Positions 25,292-34,681 are shown, numbered from the stretch's first letter. The stretch: 64,000 nucleotides of DNA from Streptomyces europaeiscabiei (GCF_036346855.1 NZ_CP107841.1:4034001-4098000), one strand, 5' to 3'. A program made the numbers and translations. Notes: generated from the letters alone by a model not told the origin.

Positions 25292-27598
25292 TCAGTCGCG
25301 CAACAGGTCGGGGACGCCCTTCTCGTCCGGGTCGTCCCGCTCCCCCGACACCAGCGTCAGTTGTTGCGTCGCACGGGTGAGGGCCACGTACAGCACCCGT
25401 AGCCCCGCAGGGGACTCGTCGGCGATCTCCGCCGGGGAGACGACCACCGTGGCGTCGTACTCCAGGCCCTTCGCCTCCAGGCTGCCCAGGGCGACGACGC
25501 GGTCGCCGAGGCCGGCCAGCCAGCGGGCGGCCTCGTCGCGGCGGTTCATGGCGACGACGACGCCGACCGTGCCGTCGACGAGGTCCAGCAGGCGCGCGGC
25601 CTCCGCGCGGACCGTGCGGGCCAGGGATTCCCGTACGGCGGTGACGAAGCGCGGCTCGACGCCCGTGGAGCGGACCGCCGACGGGGACTCGGAGCCCGGC
25701 ATGGCCAGCGCGAGCACCTTCGCCGCCAGTTCGGCGATCTCGGCCGGGTTCCGGTAGTTGACCGTCAGGGTGAAGCGGCGGCGCGGGCGGCTGCCCAGGG
25801 CCTCGTCACGGGCCTCGGCCGCCTCGTCCGGGTCGGACCAGGACGACTGGGCGGGGTCCCCCACGACCGTCCACGTGGCGTGGCGTCCGCGACGGCCCAC
25901 CATCCGCCACTGCATCGGGGTCAGGTCCTGCGCCTCGTCGACGATGACGTGCGCGTACTCGGTCCGCTCCTGCGCCAGCCGCTCGGCCCGCTCCCGCTGG
26001 GTCTCCTCGCGGACGGGCATCAGCTCCTCCAGGCCCGTGAGCTGGTCCAGGGGATCGAGATCGCGCTTCCTCCTGGGGCGGGCCGGGAGGCCGAGGACGG
26101 CCTGCAGTTCGTCCAGCACGGCGACGTCGTGGACCGAGAAGCCGTCCCGTTTCAGGGAGCGGGCGACCCGGCGGACCTCACCCGGGTTGAGGATGCGCCG
26201 GGCCCAGCGTCCGAGGCGGCGCTCGTCGGCCATGGCCGCCAGGACTCCGCGCGGGGTCAGCTCGGGCCACCAGGCGTCGAGGAAGGCGATGAAGTCGTCC
26301 TCGCTCGTGATGTCCTCGTCGAAGGAGGAGCGCAGTTCGGCGGCCAGTTCCGGGTCGCTGTGGCGGCCCTGCGCCCCCGACCGGGCCCACAGGGCGTCCA
26401 GGAGGAGCTTGCGGGCGCGGGGGCGCAGGAGGTTGACGGGGGCCGTGCCGCCGAGCGCGTTCTGGCGGATGCGGTCCAGTTCGGGCGCCTCCAGCTCGAT
26501 ACGGCGGCCGAAGGCGACGACCCGGAGGCGGGTGGGCACGTCGCCCGACTCCAGCGCGCCCCGCGCGGCCTTCCGCAACACCTTGAGCATGCGGTACGAG
26601 CCCTTGGCGCGGGCCACGGCCGGGGAGTCGTACAGCGTGGCCTCGGCGCCGCCCGTGTCCTCGGCCAGTGAGCCGATCGCGCGGATGGCGACCTGGCCCT
26701 CCTCGCCGAGGGACGGCAGGACGCCCTCGGTGTACGCCACCAGCAGCGGGGTCGGGGAGACGATCAGGATGCCGCCCGCGTACCGGCGCCGGTCCTGGTA
26801 GAGCAGGTACGCGGCGCGGTGCAGGGCGACGGCCGTCTTGCCCGTCCCCGGGCCGCCCTCGACGTACGTCACGGAGGCGGCGGGGGCGCGGATCACCAGG
26901 TCCTGTTCGGCCTGGATGGAGGCGACGATGTCGCGCATGGTGTGGCTGCGGGCCTGGCCGAGGGCGGCCATGAGGGCGCCGTCGCCGATGACGGGCAGCT
27001 CGCCGCCGTCGAGGAAGGCCTTCAGCTCGGGGCGCATCAGGTCGTCCTCGACGCCGAGCACCTTGCGGCCCTTGGAGCGGATGACCCGGCGGCGTACGAC
27101 CCGGCCGGGGTCGACCGGGGTCGAGCGGTAGAAGGGTGCGGCCGCCGGGGCCCGCCAGTCGATGACCAGCGGCGCGTAGTCGGAGTCCAGGACGCCGATA
27201 CGGCCGATGTGGAGGGTCTCGGCGATGTCGGCCGTGTTGTCGGGACGGACGGTGCCCTCGGCCGGTTCGACGGCGGTGTACGCGCCGTCCGGGCCCTTCT
27301 TGCCGTCCTTGCCGAGCAGCAGGTCGATACGGCCGAAGAGGAAGTCCTCGAACTCGTTGTTCAGGCGGTTGAGGTGAATGCCCGCCCGGAAGACCTGGGC
27401 GTCCCGCTCGGCGAGCGCGCCGGGGGTGCCGACCTGACCGCGCTGGGCCGCGTCGTTCATCAGGAACTCGGCCTCGTGGATCTTCTCCTCAAGACGCCGG
27501 TACACCCGGTCCAGATGTTCCTGTTCGACGCCGATCTCCTTCTCACGTACCGAATCGTGAGCGGAGTCGAGCGTTTCCTGCTGAACCTGAGCGGCCAC
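25292..27598 (-). CDS. helD: HelD-like RNA-polymerase-associated UvrD-type ATPase
   Basis: 768 aa. An N-terminal coiled coil (about residues 10-80, HLDRVYRRLEEKIHEAEFL) precedes a UvrD-like motor: Walker A GGPGTGKTA (248-256), VIVDEAQDLTPMQW for motif II, VVGDPAQSSW and a C-terminal YVALTRATQQL. The coiled coil plus insert-bearing motor is the HelD layout; these proteins pry stalled or rifampicin-bound RNA polymerase off DNA. Actinobacterial relatives include the HelR rifamycin-resistance factors; whether this copy gives resistance is not shown. I did not find the rifamycin-associated palindrome upstream. Confidence 0.9.
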   Translation of the reverse strand: MAAQVQQETLDSAHDSVREKEIGVEQEHLDRVYRRLEEKIHEAEFLMNDAAQRGQVGTPGALAERDAQVFRAGIHLNRLNNEFEDFLFGRIDLLLGKDGKKGPDGAYTAVEPAEGTVRPDNTADIAETLHIGRIGVLDSDYAPLVIDWRAPAAAPFYRSTPVDPGRVVRRRVIRSKGRKVLGVEDDLMRPELKAFLDGGELPVIGDGALMAALGQARSHTMRDIVASIQAEQDLVIRAPAASVTYVEGGPGTGKTAVALHRAAYLLYQDRRRYAGGILIVSPTPLLVAYTEGVLPSLGEEGQVAIRAIGSLAEDTGGAEATLYDSPAVARAKGSYRMLKVLRKAARGALESGDVPTRLRVVAFGRRIELEAPELDRIRQNALGGTAPVNLLRPRARKLLLDALWARSGAQGRHSDPELAAELRSSFDEDITSEDDFIAFLDAWWPELTPRGVLAAMADERRLGRWARRILNPGEVRRVARSLKRDGFSVHDVAVLDELQAVLGLPARPRRKRDLDPLDQLTGLEELMPVREETQRERAERLAQERTEYAHVIVDEAQDLTPMQWRMVGRRGRHATWTVVGDPAQSSWSDPDEAAEARDEALGSRPRRRFTLTVNYRNPAEIAELAAKVLALAMPGSESPSAVRSTGVEPRFVTAVRESLARTVRAEAARLLDLVDGTVGVVVAMNRRDEAARWLAGLGDRVVALGSLEAKGLEYDATVVVSPAEIADESPAGLRVLYVALTRATQQLTLVSGERDDPDEKGVPDLLRD

Positions 27599-27646
27599 CC
27601 GGGCCCCCTTCTGACGTGCTGGGCAGCCGTCTACCGTACGCGAAAA

Positions 27647-27680
27647 GGACCCCGACAGGCTATGTGCCCGACCGGGGTCC
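27647..27680 (-). terminator. Intrinsic terminator of the sigma/anti-sigma operon
   Basis: GGACCCCG (27647-27654) pairs with CGGGGTCC (27673-27680). On the minus strand a TTTTC run follows the stem. It lies 23 bases after the anti-sigma stop and in front of helD. Confidence 0.85.
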
Positions 27681-27702
27681 GTTCGCCGCTTGTCTCAATG
27701 TG

Positions 27703-28518
27703 TCACGCCTTGACCGAGACGAGCTTCTTCCCACTGAAGGTCAGGACCTCGAAGTGGTCGATCTGGTCCGGGGTGAAGGCGGCACCGCCGTGGGTGTAGA
27801 GCGGGTTTCTGGCCTGCTCCGTCTTGGCGTTCTTGATGCCGTAGCCCCACTTCGGGACGGACCAGGAGGTGACTGTCTCGCGCTCGCCGTTCTTGCCGAC
27901 GGCGATGAGCGAGCACTTCTCCGGACCCTTGACGTTCTTCAGCTCCAGGACCGCGTGCGTGCCCCAGGCCTTGGACTCCATGCCGATCGTGGCACTGACC
28001 TGGGTGGACGCGTCGGTCCCCGAGACCTTGTCCGCCGCCGACATCTTGATGAAGGCCTCCTGGGCCGGGCCGGACGCCACCGGCGGCTCCTCGTCCCCGC
28101 CGCCCGTCGTCGCGAACACCGCCGTCGGACCGCCGACGATCAGGGCCACGCCGGCCGCCAGCATGAAGAAGTTGCGTCGGGTCTTCTTCGCGCGGTGCTG
28201 GACGACCTCGCCGACCAGCCGGTCCGCGAGTCCGGTGGTCGGTTTCGCGGACAGGGACTCGCCGATCGCCGGTGTGCCCTGGGAAGCGGGCAGGTCCGCG
28301 AGCGCGGCCAGCATCGGTTCCATACCGGCCAGCTCGTCCAGCTGCTGGCCGCACCATTCGCACGTGGCGAGGTGCATCTCGAACTGGGTGGCCTCGGTGT
28401 CGTCCAGTATCCCGAGGGCGTACGCGCCGACGGTTTCATGGATGTTGTCACCGGAACCTTGGGCTCCTTGCACAGACCCGGGCATTCCCGGTCCATACCC
28501 CCCGTAGATGTTGCTCAT
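27703..28518 (-). CDS. rsuA: Membrane-anchored anti-sigma factor with zinc-binding domain
   Basis: 271 aa. N-terminal anti-sigma domain with the ZAS motif His49-x3-Cys53-x2-Cys56 (HLATCEWC) and His27 upstream. One membrane segment near residues 130-150 (NFFMLAAGVALIVGGPTAVFA) is followed by an outside anti-sigma-K/DUF-type C-terminal domain of about 110 residues. ATG overlaps the sigma stop by 4 nt (ATGA), securing 1:1 synthesis. It should hold the ECF sigma at the membrane until an outside signal leads to release. The symbol follows the S. coelicolor SigU/RsuA pair by position. Confidence 0.85.
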   Translation of the reverse strand: MSNIYGGYGPGMPGSVQGAQGSGDNIHETVGAYALGILDDTEATQFEMHLATCEWCGQQLDELAGMEPMLAALADLPASQGTPAIGESLSAKPTTGLADRLVGEVVQHRAKKTRRNFFMLAAGVALIVGGPTAVFATTGGGDEEPPVASGPAQEAFIKMSAADKVSGTDASTQVSATIGMESKAWGTHAVLELKNVKGPEKCSLIAVGKNGERETVTSWSVPKWGYGIKNAKTEQARNPLYTHGGAAFTPDQIDHFEVLTFSGKKLVSVKA

Positions 28519-29090
28519 GCCGTCACCCCGCGCTCCTCTAGAGCCAGCTTCATCGACCGCAGGGCGTAGAACACCCGGGAGCGGACGGTGCCACTGGGGA
28601 TGCCAAGCGTCTCGGCCGCCTCATTGACCGTACGCCCTTTGAAATAGGTCTCGACCAGGACCTCCCTGTGGGCAGGGGTCAGGTCGTCCAGCGCGTCCGA
28701 CAGTGTCATCAGCCACAACGCCTTGTCGATCTCGTCCTCCGCGGGGATGACCTCCAGCGGCGACGGGTCGACCTCCTGCGGCCGGGCCTGCCGGCTGCGG
28801 TGGCCGTCGATGACGATGCGACGTGCGACCGTCACCAGCCAGGGGCGTACCGATCCGGTCGCTCGATTGAGCTGACCGGCGTTCTTCCAGGCCCTGATGA
28901 GAGTTTCCTGCACAACGTCCTCGGCACGCTGGCGATCGCCCGCGACCAGACGCAGCACGTACGCGAGCAAGGGTCCAGCGTGCTCGCGGTACAGCGCGCG
29001 CATCAGCTCCTCGTCTGGCTCTGAGGGCTGTGATGCGCGATGACGGGCCCTGTGCGGGCGTTCATCGGCCACAGCGGAATCCTTGCGCAC
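28515..29090 (-). CDS. sigU: ECF-type RNA polymerase sigma factor (SigU-like)
   Basis: 191 aa from GTG with GGAGGT upstream. Sigma region 2: LMRALYREHAGPLLAYVLRL and DVVQETLIRAWKN, with RPWLVTVARRIVIDGHR closing it. Region 4: LTPAHREVLVETYFKGRTVNEAAETLGIPSGTVRSRVFYAL. No region 3 and no extra C-terminal domain. Coupled with a membrane anti-sigma gene. In S. coelicolor, uncontrolled SigU disturbs differentiation and secretion (established for that organism); the inducing signal here is unknown. Confidence 0.88.
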   Translation of the reverse strand: MRKDSAVADERPHRARHRASQPSEPDEELMRALYREHAGPLLAYVLRLVAGDRQRAEDVVQETLIRAWKNAGQLNRATGSVRPWLVTVARRIVIDGHRSRQARPQEVDPSPLEVIPAEDEIDKALWLMTLSDALDDLTPAHREVLVETYFKGRTVNEAAETLGIPSGTVRSRVFYALRSMKLALEERGVTA

Positions 29091-29420
29091 GGCTACCTCC
29101 GGTGTCCGGGGGTTCCCCCAGTCGGTCGCTCACATCGGGATACGTAGGTAATCAGTTGTGTGTTCAGAGTTGAGCCACAACTTTCTCGATTCAACTGGGT
29201 GCGGGCGGGGCAGGTGGGGGACAAGTGCGTCCATATCCGTTGTTAAACCGGCACGCATGGACGGGAATTGTGAAGGCACCCAAGTCATGATGTGAAAAAC
29301 AGCACTGCTGCTTCTTTACGGAGGTAGGGGGTTTGACCAACTGGCGCGCCGGGTAAGGCAGATGGGCATTTCTGCGCCAACGGGGAGAAGTAGGGCGCGA
29401 GAGGCGTGCCTTGAGGTGGG
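29091..29420. other. Upstream region of the sigma operon
   Basis: 330 bases between the sigma start and the CGNR-protein stop. It is more AT-rich than average and contains an inverted pair GTTGTG (29155-29160) and CACAAC (29176-29181), which may lie in the sigma promoter. GCAGCAGTGCTGTTTTT on the minus strand near 29296-29312 could end the CGNR transcript. No gene is supported. Confidence 0.45.
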
Positions 29421-29999
29421 CTAGGCGCGGGCCAGGGCCGCTCGGCGGCGGTGGCGGGCCACGCGTTCGCGGTTGCCGCAGATCTCGCTGGAGCACCAGC
29501 GGCGGCGTCGGCCGCGGGAGGTGTCGACGTACACGATGGGGCAGTTGTCGCCCGCGCACCTGCGCAGGCCTGCGCACGCCACGGGGTCGGTGAGCAGCTC
29601 CACGGTGTCTCTGGCGATCAGGGCGAGCAGGGCGGCGCAGTCGGGGGTGTGGTCCAGGGCGCGGGTGAGCGTGCCGTCGTCCGTGCGGACGGCCCGCAGG
29701 GCCGGGGTGGCCGCGCGGGCCAGTTCGTTGACCCTCGCCAGGGAGATGTCGAAGGGGCGGGAGTCGGGCTTGCGGTCCGGTTCGCCCCGGACCAACTGGC
29801 CGATGTGCCCGCGGAGTTCCCGGAAGCCGACGAGCCAGGGCGGGGCGATGTGGTCGAGGGGGGTGCCTTCGGGGACCAGGCCGGCCGCGGTGATCCACCC
29901 GCGCAGTCGGTCCGCCGAGTCGAGTTGTTCCTCGGGGTGGGTGGTCGCGAGGAAGTCCAGGCAGAGGTGACCGCAGTCGAAGCGGGGGTCATGTGCCAT
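29421..29999 (-). CDS. CGNR zinc-finger transcriptional regulator
   Basis: 192 aa. N-terminal ABATE-like domain (LDFLATTHPEEQLDSADRLRGWI) and a C-terminal CGNR zinc finger: CAGDNCPIVYVDTSRGRRRRWCSSEICGNRERVARHRRR, where three Cys and the CGNR Cys bind zinc. Such proteins are stress-related DNA-binding regulators; target unknown. Monocistronic. Confidence 0.9.
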   Translation of the reverse strand: MAHDPRFDCGHLCLDFLATTHPEEQLDSADRLRGWITAAGLVPEGTPLDHIAPPWLVGFRELRGHIGQLVRGEPDRKPDSRPFDISLARVNELARAATPALRAVRTDDGTLTRALDHTPDCAALLALIARDTVELLTDPVACAGLRRCAGDNCPIVYVDTSRGRRRRWCSSEICGNRERVARHRRRAALARA

Positions 30000-30361
30000 G
30001 CGCCTGTCACCGCCTTGGGGTGCCGACCGGCAGGGGTGCGTCTGAGGGGTACGTACCCCTTACCTTGCCCGGCCGCGCCCGAGGGTGGAACCCTCCGGGG
30101 GGTGGCTGGATCCGCTCGCCCCCGCCGCCCCTGCCCGTCCCTCCCCCACTCTCGGCTTCGCCCGAGCGGGAGGTGCCCGCATCCAGGGGCTGCGCCCGTT
30201 CGACCCCCAGCCGCGGGTCCGGGGGGCCGGTCGGGCAGTTTCCTCGCGCCCCTTGAGGGCCTACGGCCCCTCAGGCGCGAAGAGCACGGGGCGCAGCGCC
30301 TGCTTCTCGGGGGCGCGGGGAACTGCGCGACCAGCCCCACGAACCCGCGGACGAACAACCC
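30000..30361. repeat. Intergenic region with an inverted pair of dispersed repeats
   Basis: 362 bases between the nnaR stop and the CGNR start. GGGCAGTTTCCTCGCGCCCC (30234-30253) and GGGGGCGCGGGGAACTGCGC (30309-30328) are inverted copies of the dispersed element, about 55 bases apart. Several further GC hairpins lie in between. No gene is seen. Confidence 0.7.
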
Positions 30362-31516
30362 TCACGCGTCGTACTTCGTGTCCGCTGCCGGGTCCAGGGC
30401 CAGGCGGTAGCCGCGTTTTACCACGGTCTGGATCAGTTTCGGGGTGCCGAGGGACGTGCGGAGGCGGGCCATCGCCGTCTCGACGGCGTGTTCGTCGCGA
30501 CCGGAGCCGGGGAGTGCCCGCAGGAGGTCCGAGCGGGGGACGACCCAGCCCGGCCTGCGGCACAGCGCCCGCAGCAGGGACATACCGGCCGGGGGGACGG
30601 GGCGGAGGTCGCCGTCGACCAGGACCGCGTGGCCGCGGATCTCCACACGGTGGCCGGCGATGGGCAGGGTGCGGGCGCGCCCGGGAAGTTCCTGGCAGAG
30701 GAGCTGGACCAGGGGGCCGAGGCGGAAACGCTCGGGCTGGACCGTGTCCACGCCGTGGGCCTGGAGTGGGAGGGCCGTCACCGGACCCACGCAGGCGGGG
30801 AGGACGTCGTGGTTGAGGGCGTTGAGCAACTCCGGGAGCAGGCCCCGGTCCTCGGCGCGGGAGAGCAGGGACGCCGCCGCCGGGGCGCTGGTGAAGGTGA
30901 GGGCGTCGAGGCCGCGGCCGACCGCCGAGTCGAGGAGGCGGTCCATGGGGGTGATGTCCTCGGGGGGCATCCAGCGGTAGACGGGGACCCCCACGACCTC
31001 CGCTCCGGCGGCGCGCAGGGACTCCACGAAGCCGGGGAGCGGTTCACCGTGGAGCTGGATGGCGATACGGCGGCCTTCGACACCCTGCTCCAGCAGCCGG
31101 TCGAGTACCTCGGCCATGGATTCGGAGGAGGGGGACCACTCCTCGGTGAGGCCGGCGGCCCGGATCGCGCCCTTCACCTTCGGCCCGCGTGCCAGGACTT
31201 CGACCCCCCGCAGCCGGTCGAGGAGGGCCTCGCCCAGGCCCCAGCCGTCCGCCGCCTCGATCCAGCCACGGAATCCGATCGCGGTCGTCGCCACCACGAT
31301 GTCGGGTTGCAGGTCGAGCAGGTCCTTGGTCGCGGCGAGCAGTTCGCTGTCGTCGGCGAGCGGCACGATGCGCAGGGCGGGGGCGTGGAGGACGGCGGCT
31401 CCGCGGCGCTGGAGGAGCGCTCCGAGTTCGTCGGCCCGGCGGGCGGCCGTGACCCCCACGGTGAACCCCGCGAGTGGCCCGTGTTCCGTCTGCACTGTCC
31501 GATCCATCCGATCCAT
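30362..31516 (-). CDS. nnaR: HemD-like / winged-helix fusion regulator of nitrate assimilation
   Basis: 384 aa from ATG at 31516, with AGGACGG upstream. Residues about 15-260 form a uroporphyrinogen-III synthase (HemD) fold (GFTVGVTAARRADELGALLQRRGA, LTFTSAPAAASLL). The last about 95 residues form an OmpR-type winged helix (VLVDGDLRPVPPAGMSLLRALCRRPGWVVPRSDLL, HAVETAMARLRTSLG, VVKRGYRLA). The same fusion beside narK is S. coelicolor NnaR (SCO2958), a partner of GlnR in nitrate and nitrite assimilation. The HemD half probably senses rather than makes tetrapyrrole. An upstream SDRADRPDR-type repeat frame is excluded. Confidence 0.88.
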   Translation of the reverse strand: MDRMDRTVQTEHGPLAGFTVGVTAARRADELGALLQRRGAAVLHAPALRIVPLADDSELLAATKDLLDLQPDIVVATTAIGFRGWIEAADGWGLGEALLDRLRGVEVLARGPKVKGAIRAAGLTEEWSPSSESMAEVLDRLLEQGVEGRRIAIQLHGEPLPGFVESLRAAGAEVVGVPVYRWMPPEDITPMDRLLDSAVGRGLDALTFTSAPAAASLLSRAEDRGLLPELLNALNHDVLPACVGPVTALPLQAHGVDTVQPERFRLGPLVQLLCQELPGRARTLPIAGHRVEIRGHAVLVDGDLRPVPPAGMSLLRALCRRPGWVVPRSDLLRALPGSGRDEHAVETAMARLRTSLGTPKLIQTVVKRGYRLALDPAADTKYDA

Positions 31517-31661
31517 CAGAACCGTCCTGTCCGGTCGATCGGCTCGATCTGATCGCTGGGTCGCTGCTGTTCGTCGTACATGGCTCTCGTCCCGCAGTCG
31601 AGTCGTTGCACTCAGTCGATGCACTCGGTGATGCACCGATTGGTGCGCCCACATACCGAAC

Positions 31662-31689
31662 GAGCCTGTCAACGGCGCGTGACAGGCTC
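31662..31689 (-). terminator. Hairpin between narK and nnaR
   Basis: GAGCCTGTCA (31662-31671) pairs perfectly with TGACAGGCTC (31680-31689); flanks CCGAAC/GTTCGG extend the stem with one bulge. It lies 55 bases after the narK stop and could end narK or act as an attenuator before nnaR. Confidence 0.7.
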
Positions 31690-31743
31690 GGTTCGGGTTG
31701 ATGTCGCTGGTGTTACGTCACTCGTGTCAAGGCATGGGCGATG

Positions 31744-33126
31744 TCACACCTCGGCGTAGCTGAGCTGCGGCTTCGCCTCCGTCGTGGCCGTCTTCGCGGA
31801 GGTGTTCGAGGCCGGGCGCCGAAGGTATACGGCCCAGGTCACCGCGAAGCAGACACCGTAGAAGGCGAGGAAGCTGACGAAGGCGCCGGTGCCGGAGCCG
31901 ACCGTGAGGAAGGACTGGCGGAAGGCCAGGTTGATGCCGAGGCCGCCGAGTGCGCCGACCGCGCCGATGATGCCCATGGTGGCTCCGGAGAGGCGGCGTC
32001 CGTAGGCCGCGGCCTCCTCGCCCTCCAGCCCCTTGGCGAGGGCCTTGGCCTGGAAGATGCCCGGGATCATCTTGAAGGTGGAGCCGTTGCCCAGACCGCT
32101 GAGGACGAAGAGCACGATGAACGCGGTGGTGAACAGCGGCAGCGACTTCTGCATGGAGGCGATGACGATGACGCCGGTGGCGCCGGCCATGGCGACGTAG
32201 TTCCACAGGGTGATCTTGGCGCCGCCGTACTTGTCGGCGAGCGCGCCGCCCACCGGCCGGATCAGCGAGCCGAGCAGGGGGCCGATGAAGGTGACGTACG
32301 CGGACTCCAGCGGCGTACGGCCGAACTGGGTCTGCAGGACGAGGCCGAAGGCGAAGCTGTAGCCGATGAAGGAGCCGAAGGTGCCGATGTAGAGGAAGGA
32401 CATGATCCAGGTGTGGGCGTCCTTGACGGCTTCCTTGGCGGCGCCGGTGTCGTTCTTCAGCTCCGCGATGTTGTCCATCTTGACCCAGGCCAGGACGGCG
32501 GCGATCACGATGAAGGGGATGTAGACCCCCAGCAGGACGCGCGGACCGCCGCCGGCCCCGATGACGGCGAGACCGATGAGCTGCACGACCGGGACGCCGA
32601 TGTTGCCGCCGCCCGCGTTGAGGCCGAGCGCCCAGCCCTTCTTCCGCAGCGGGAAGAAGGCGTTGATGTTGGTCATGGAGGAGGCGAAGTTGCCGCCGCC
32701 GATACCGGCGAGCATCGCGCAGATCAGGAACGTGTTGAACGAGGTCCCCGGCTCCATCACGAGGAACGCCGCGACCGTCGGGATGAGCAGCAGGCTCGCG
32801 GAGACGACCGTCCAGTTGCGTCCGCCGAAGAGCGCCACCGCGAAGGTGTAGGGGATGCGGACGATGGCGCCGACCAGCGTGGCCATCGAGACGAGGAAGA
32901 ACTTGTCGGCCGGCGTGAGCCCGTACTCGGGGCCCATGAACAGCACCATCACCGACCAGACGGTCCAGACGGAGAAGCCGATGTGCTCCGAGAGGACCGA
33001 GAAGATCAGGTTGCGGCGGGCGACCTTCTCGCCGGTCTCGTTCCAGAAGGCCTCGTTCTCGGGATCCCAGTGCTCGATCCAGCGGCCTCCCCTGCTTGGT
33101 GCGGGGGCAGTGCTCGGGGCTGTCAT
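31744..33126 (-). CDS. narK: Nitrate/nitrite transporter, NarK family
   Basis: 460 aa MFS protein of the nitrate-nitrite porter family, with 12 membrane segments. A conserved Arg appears in VRIPYTFAVALFGGRNW and the nitrate signature is seen in GIGGGNFASSMTNINAFFP. The second half has PVGGALADKYGG and GLGNGSTFKMIPGIF. The N-terminus WIEHWDPENEAFW is typical of the actinobacterial group. It lies upstream of nnaR in the same direction, consistent with nitrogen control. Confidence 0.93.
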   Translation of the reverse strand: MTAPSTAPAPSRGGRWIEHWDPENEAFWNETGEKVARRNLIFSVLSEHIGFSVWTVWSVMVLFMGPEYGLTPADKFFLVSMATLVGAIVRIPYTFAVALFGGRNWTVVSASLLLIPTVAAFLVMEPGTSFNTFLICAMLAGIGGGNFASSMTNINAFFPLRKKGWALGLNAGGGNIGVPVVQLIGLAVIGAGGGPRVLLGVYIPFIVIAAVLAWVKMDNIAELKNDTGAAKEAVKDAHTWIMSFLYIGTFGSFIGYSFAFGLVLQTQFGRTPLESAYVTFIGPLLGSLIRPVGGALADKYGGAKITLWNYVAMAGATGVIVIASMQKSLPLFTTAFIVLFVLSGLGNGSTFKMIPGIFQAKALAKGLEGEEAAAYGRRLSGATMGIIGAVGALGGLGINLAFRQSFLTVGSGTGAFVSFLAFYGVCFAVTWAVYLRRPASNTSAKTATTEAKPQLSYAEV

Positions 33127-33307
33127 GACGCCTCCACGTTCTCCGGACTCAGGTGGTGCGATGCGGTGATGAGGGGTGATGAGTCCCGAAGGTAGGGAGG
33201 GCGCGTTTCCTGTTCTGTGGCACCGGGTGACCGGAAAGGAACTTCGCTCTCACGTATGCGCGGACCGGCCGGTGAGGAATCGGTGAGCAGGGCGTCATAC
33301 CTCGTGG

Positions 33308-34681
33308 TCACGCCACCTTCGGCGCGGCCCTCATGCCAATGTAGGCGCACCGCGTGCCGTCGCTCAGCGTGGCGAAGACCACAGGCATCCAGTCCTCCGC
33401 GAACGAGGCGCCGCCGCCCGACCCGGCGAACACCGTGTCCGACAGGGGTACGAGGTCCATCTCCAGGTCCGGCGAGTAGCCCACCATGCCGTCGACGAAG
33501 GCGTAGGTGAGATGCGGTGTGCCGTTCCTCTCGCCGATCGTGATGACGACCCCCTCCCTCTTGTACGTACCGGCCCAGGGCGTGATGTCGACGGCGGGCG
33601 GCTCGGCGGCCGGGGCGAACGGCGCGGGCATCGTGATCCCGGCCAGCTCCGCCATCAGCTCGCGCAGCAGGTCGGCGTAGAGGAGACGGGACGAGCCGCC
33701 GTTGGTGAGCAGCGCGACGGCGACGCCCTCGGTCGGCACCACCCGGAGGAAGGCGTACTGCCCGGTCGCGGCGCCGTCGTGCCCGTAGCCCGGGACACCG
33801 TCCCAGTCGTACAGCGTCCAGCCGAGCCCCCAGCCGTCCGCGCTGACCGTCCACTTGTCGGGTACGTCGGTCTCGCGGGCCTGCATGGCCGCCACGGTCC
33901 GGGGGCGGAGGATCCCGCCGCCACCGTCGAGGTGGGCCTTCGCGTACCGGACCACGTCACCGGCGGTGGCGAGCACCCGGGCGCCCGGACCGGCGGCGCG
34001 CGGCATCATGTCCCAGACCGGTGCCGGGACCTGGGTCCCGCCCTCCCCCGCCATGTGCCCCATGGCCGCGCGGAACGGCAGCGCCTCCTCCGGCAGCGTC
34101 ATGGTGTGCGCGAGCCCGAGCGGCGCGAACACCCGCTCCTTGAGTGCCTGGTCCCAGGTCAGGCCGGTCAGCACCTCGACGATCCGGCCGAGCACGACGT
34201 ACCCGATCCCGCTGTACGACACCGCCGTACCCGGCGGGCAGTCCATCGCCACGCCCTTCGCGGCCTCGACGTACCTGGCGATCGCGTCGTCGCCACGCCC
34301 GGTGTCGATGTGGAAGTCGCAGGTCAGGCCGCTGGTGTGAGACAGCAGCATGCGGGGTGTGATGACCTCGGTGGCCGCCGGGTCGACCGTCGCGAACTCC
34401 GGCAGCACCCGCACCACCGGGACGTCCAGGTCGAGTTCACCGGACTCCACCAGCTGCATGACGAGTGCGGCCGTGTAGACCTTCGCGATCGAGCCGAGCT
34501 GGAAGACCGAGTCCGTGGTCGCCTCGACGCCGGTCGCCCGGCTCAGCACACCGCTGGCCAGCTCGTGGACCTCACCGTCGACGAGGAAGGCGAGGGTCGC
34601 GCCGGGCACGTCGTGGGTGGCGCGGAGGGTGTCGAGGCGGTGCTGCCAGTGGGCGAGGTCGGGGGTGGCCTGCTGGGACAT
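33308..34681 (-). CDS. Serine hydrolase, class C beta-lactamase / D-aminopeptidase family
   Basis: 457 aa from ATG with AAGGAGA upstream. Catalytic SxxK is SIAK in FQLGSIAKVYTAALVMQL; the Tyr motif is YSG in GTAVSYSGIGYVVLGRI; GHDGAATGQYAF is in the place of the KTG/HxG motif. About 100 extra C-terminal residues form a lipocalin-like beta domain (ITPWAGTYKREGVVITI). No signal peptide, so a cytosolic esterase or peptidase is more likely than a true beta-lactamase. A good promoter lies just upstream. Confidence 0.88.
   Translation of the reverse strand: MSQQATPDLAHWQHRLDTLRATHDVPGATLAFLVDGEVHELASGVLSRATGVEATTDSVFQLGSIAKVYTAALVMQLVESGELDLDVPVVRVLPEFATVDPAATEVITPRMLLSHTSGLTCDFHIDTGRGDDAIARYVEAAKGVAMDCPPGTAVSYSGIGYVVLGRIVEVLTGLTWDQALKERVFAPLGLAHTMTLPEEALPFRAAMGHMAGEGGTQVPAPVWDMMPRAAGPGARVLATAGDVVRYAKAHLDGGGGILRPRTVAAMQARETDVPDKWTVSADGWGLGWTLYDWDGVPGYGHDGAATGQYAFLRVVPTEGVAVALLTNGGSSRLLYADLLRELMAELAGITMPAPFAPAAEPPAVDITPWAGTYKREGVVITIGERNGTPHLTYAFVDGMVGYSPDLEMDLVPLSDTVFAGSGGGASFAEDWMPVVFATLSDGTRCAYIGMRAAPKVA

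Noticed and set aside
27600..27760. Rifamycin-associated element upstream of helD
   Set aside because: No 19-bp palindrome of that kind; the stem there is the terminator of the anti-sigma gene.
31690..31743. GlnR boxes between narK and nnaR
   Set aside because: GTAAC followed by weak half-sites can be lined up but with too many mismatches to claim by eye.
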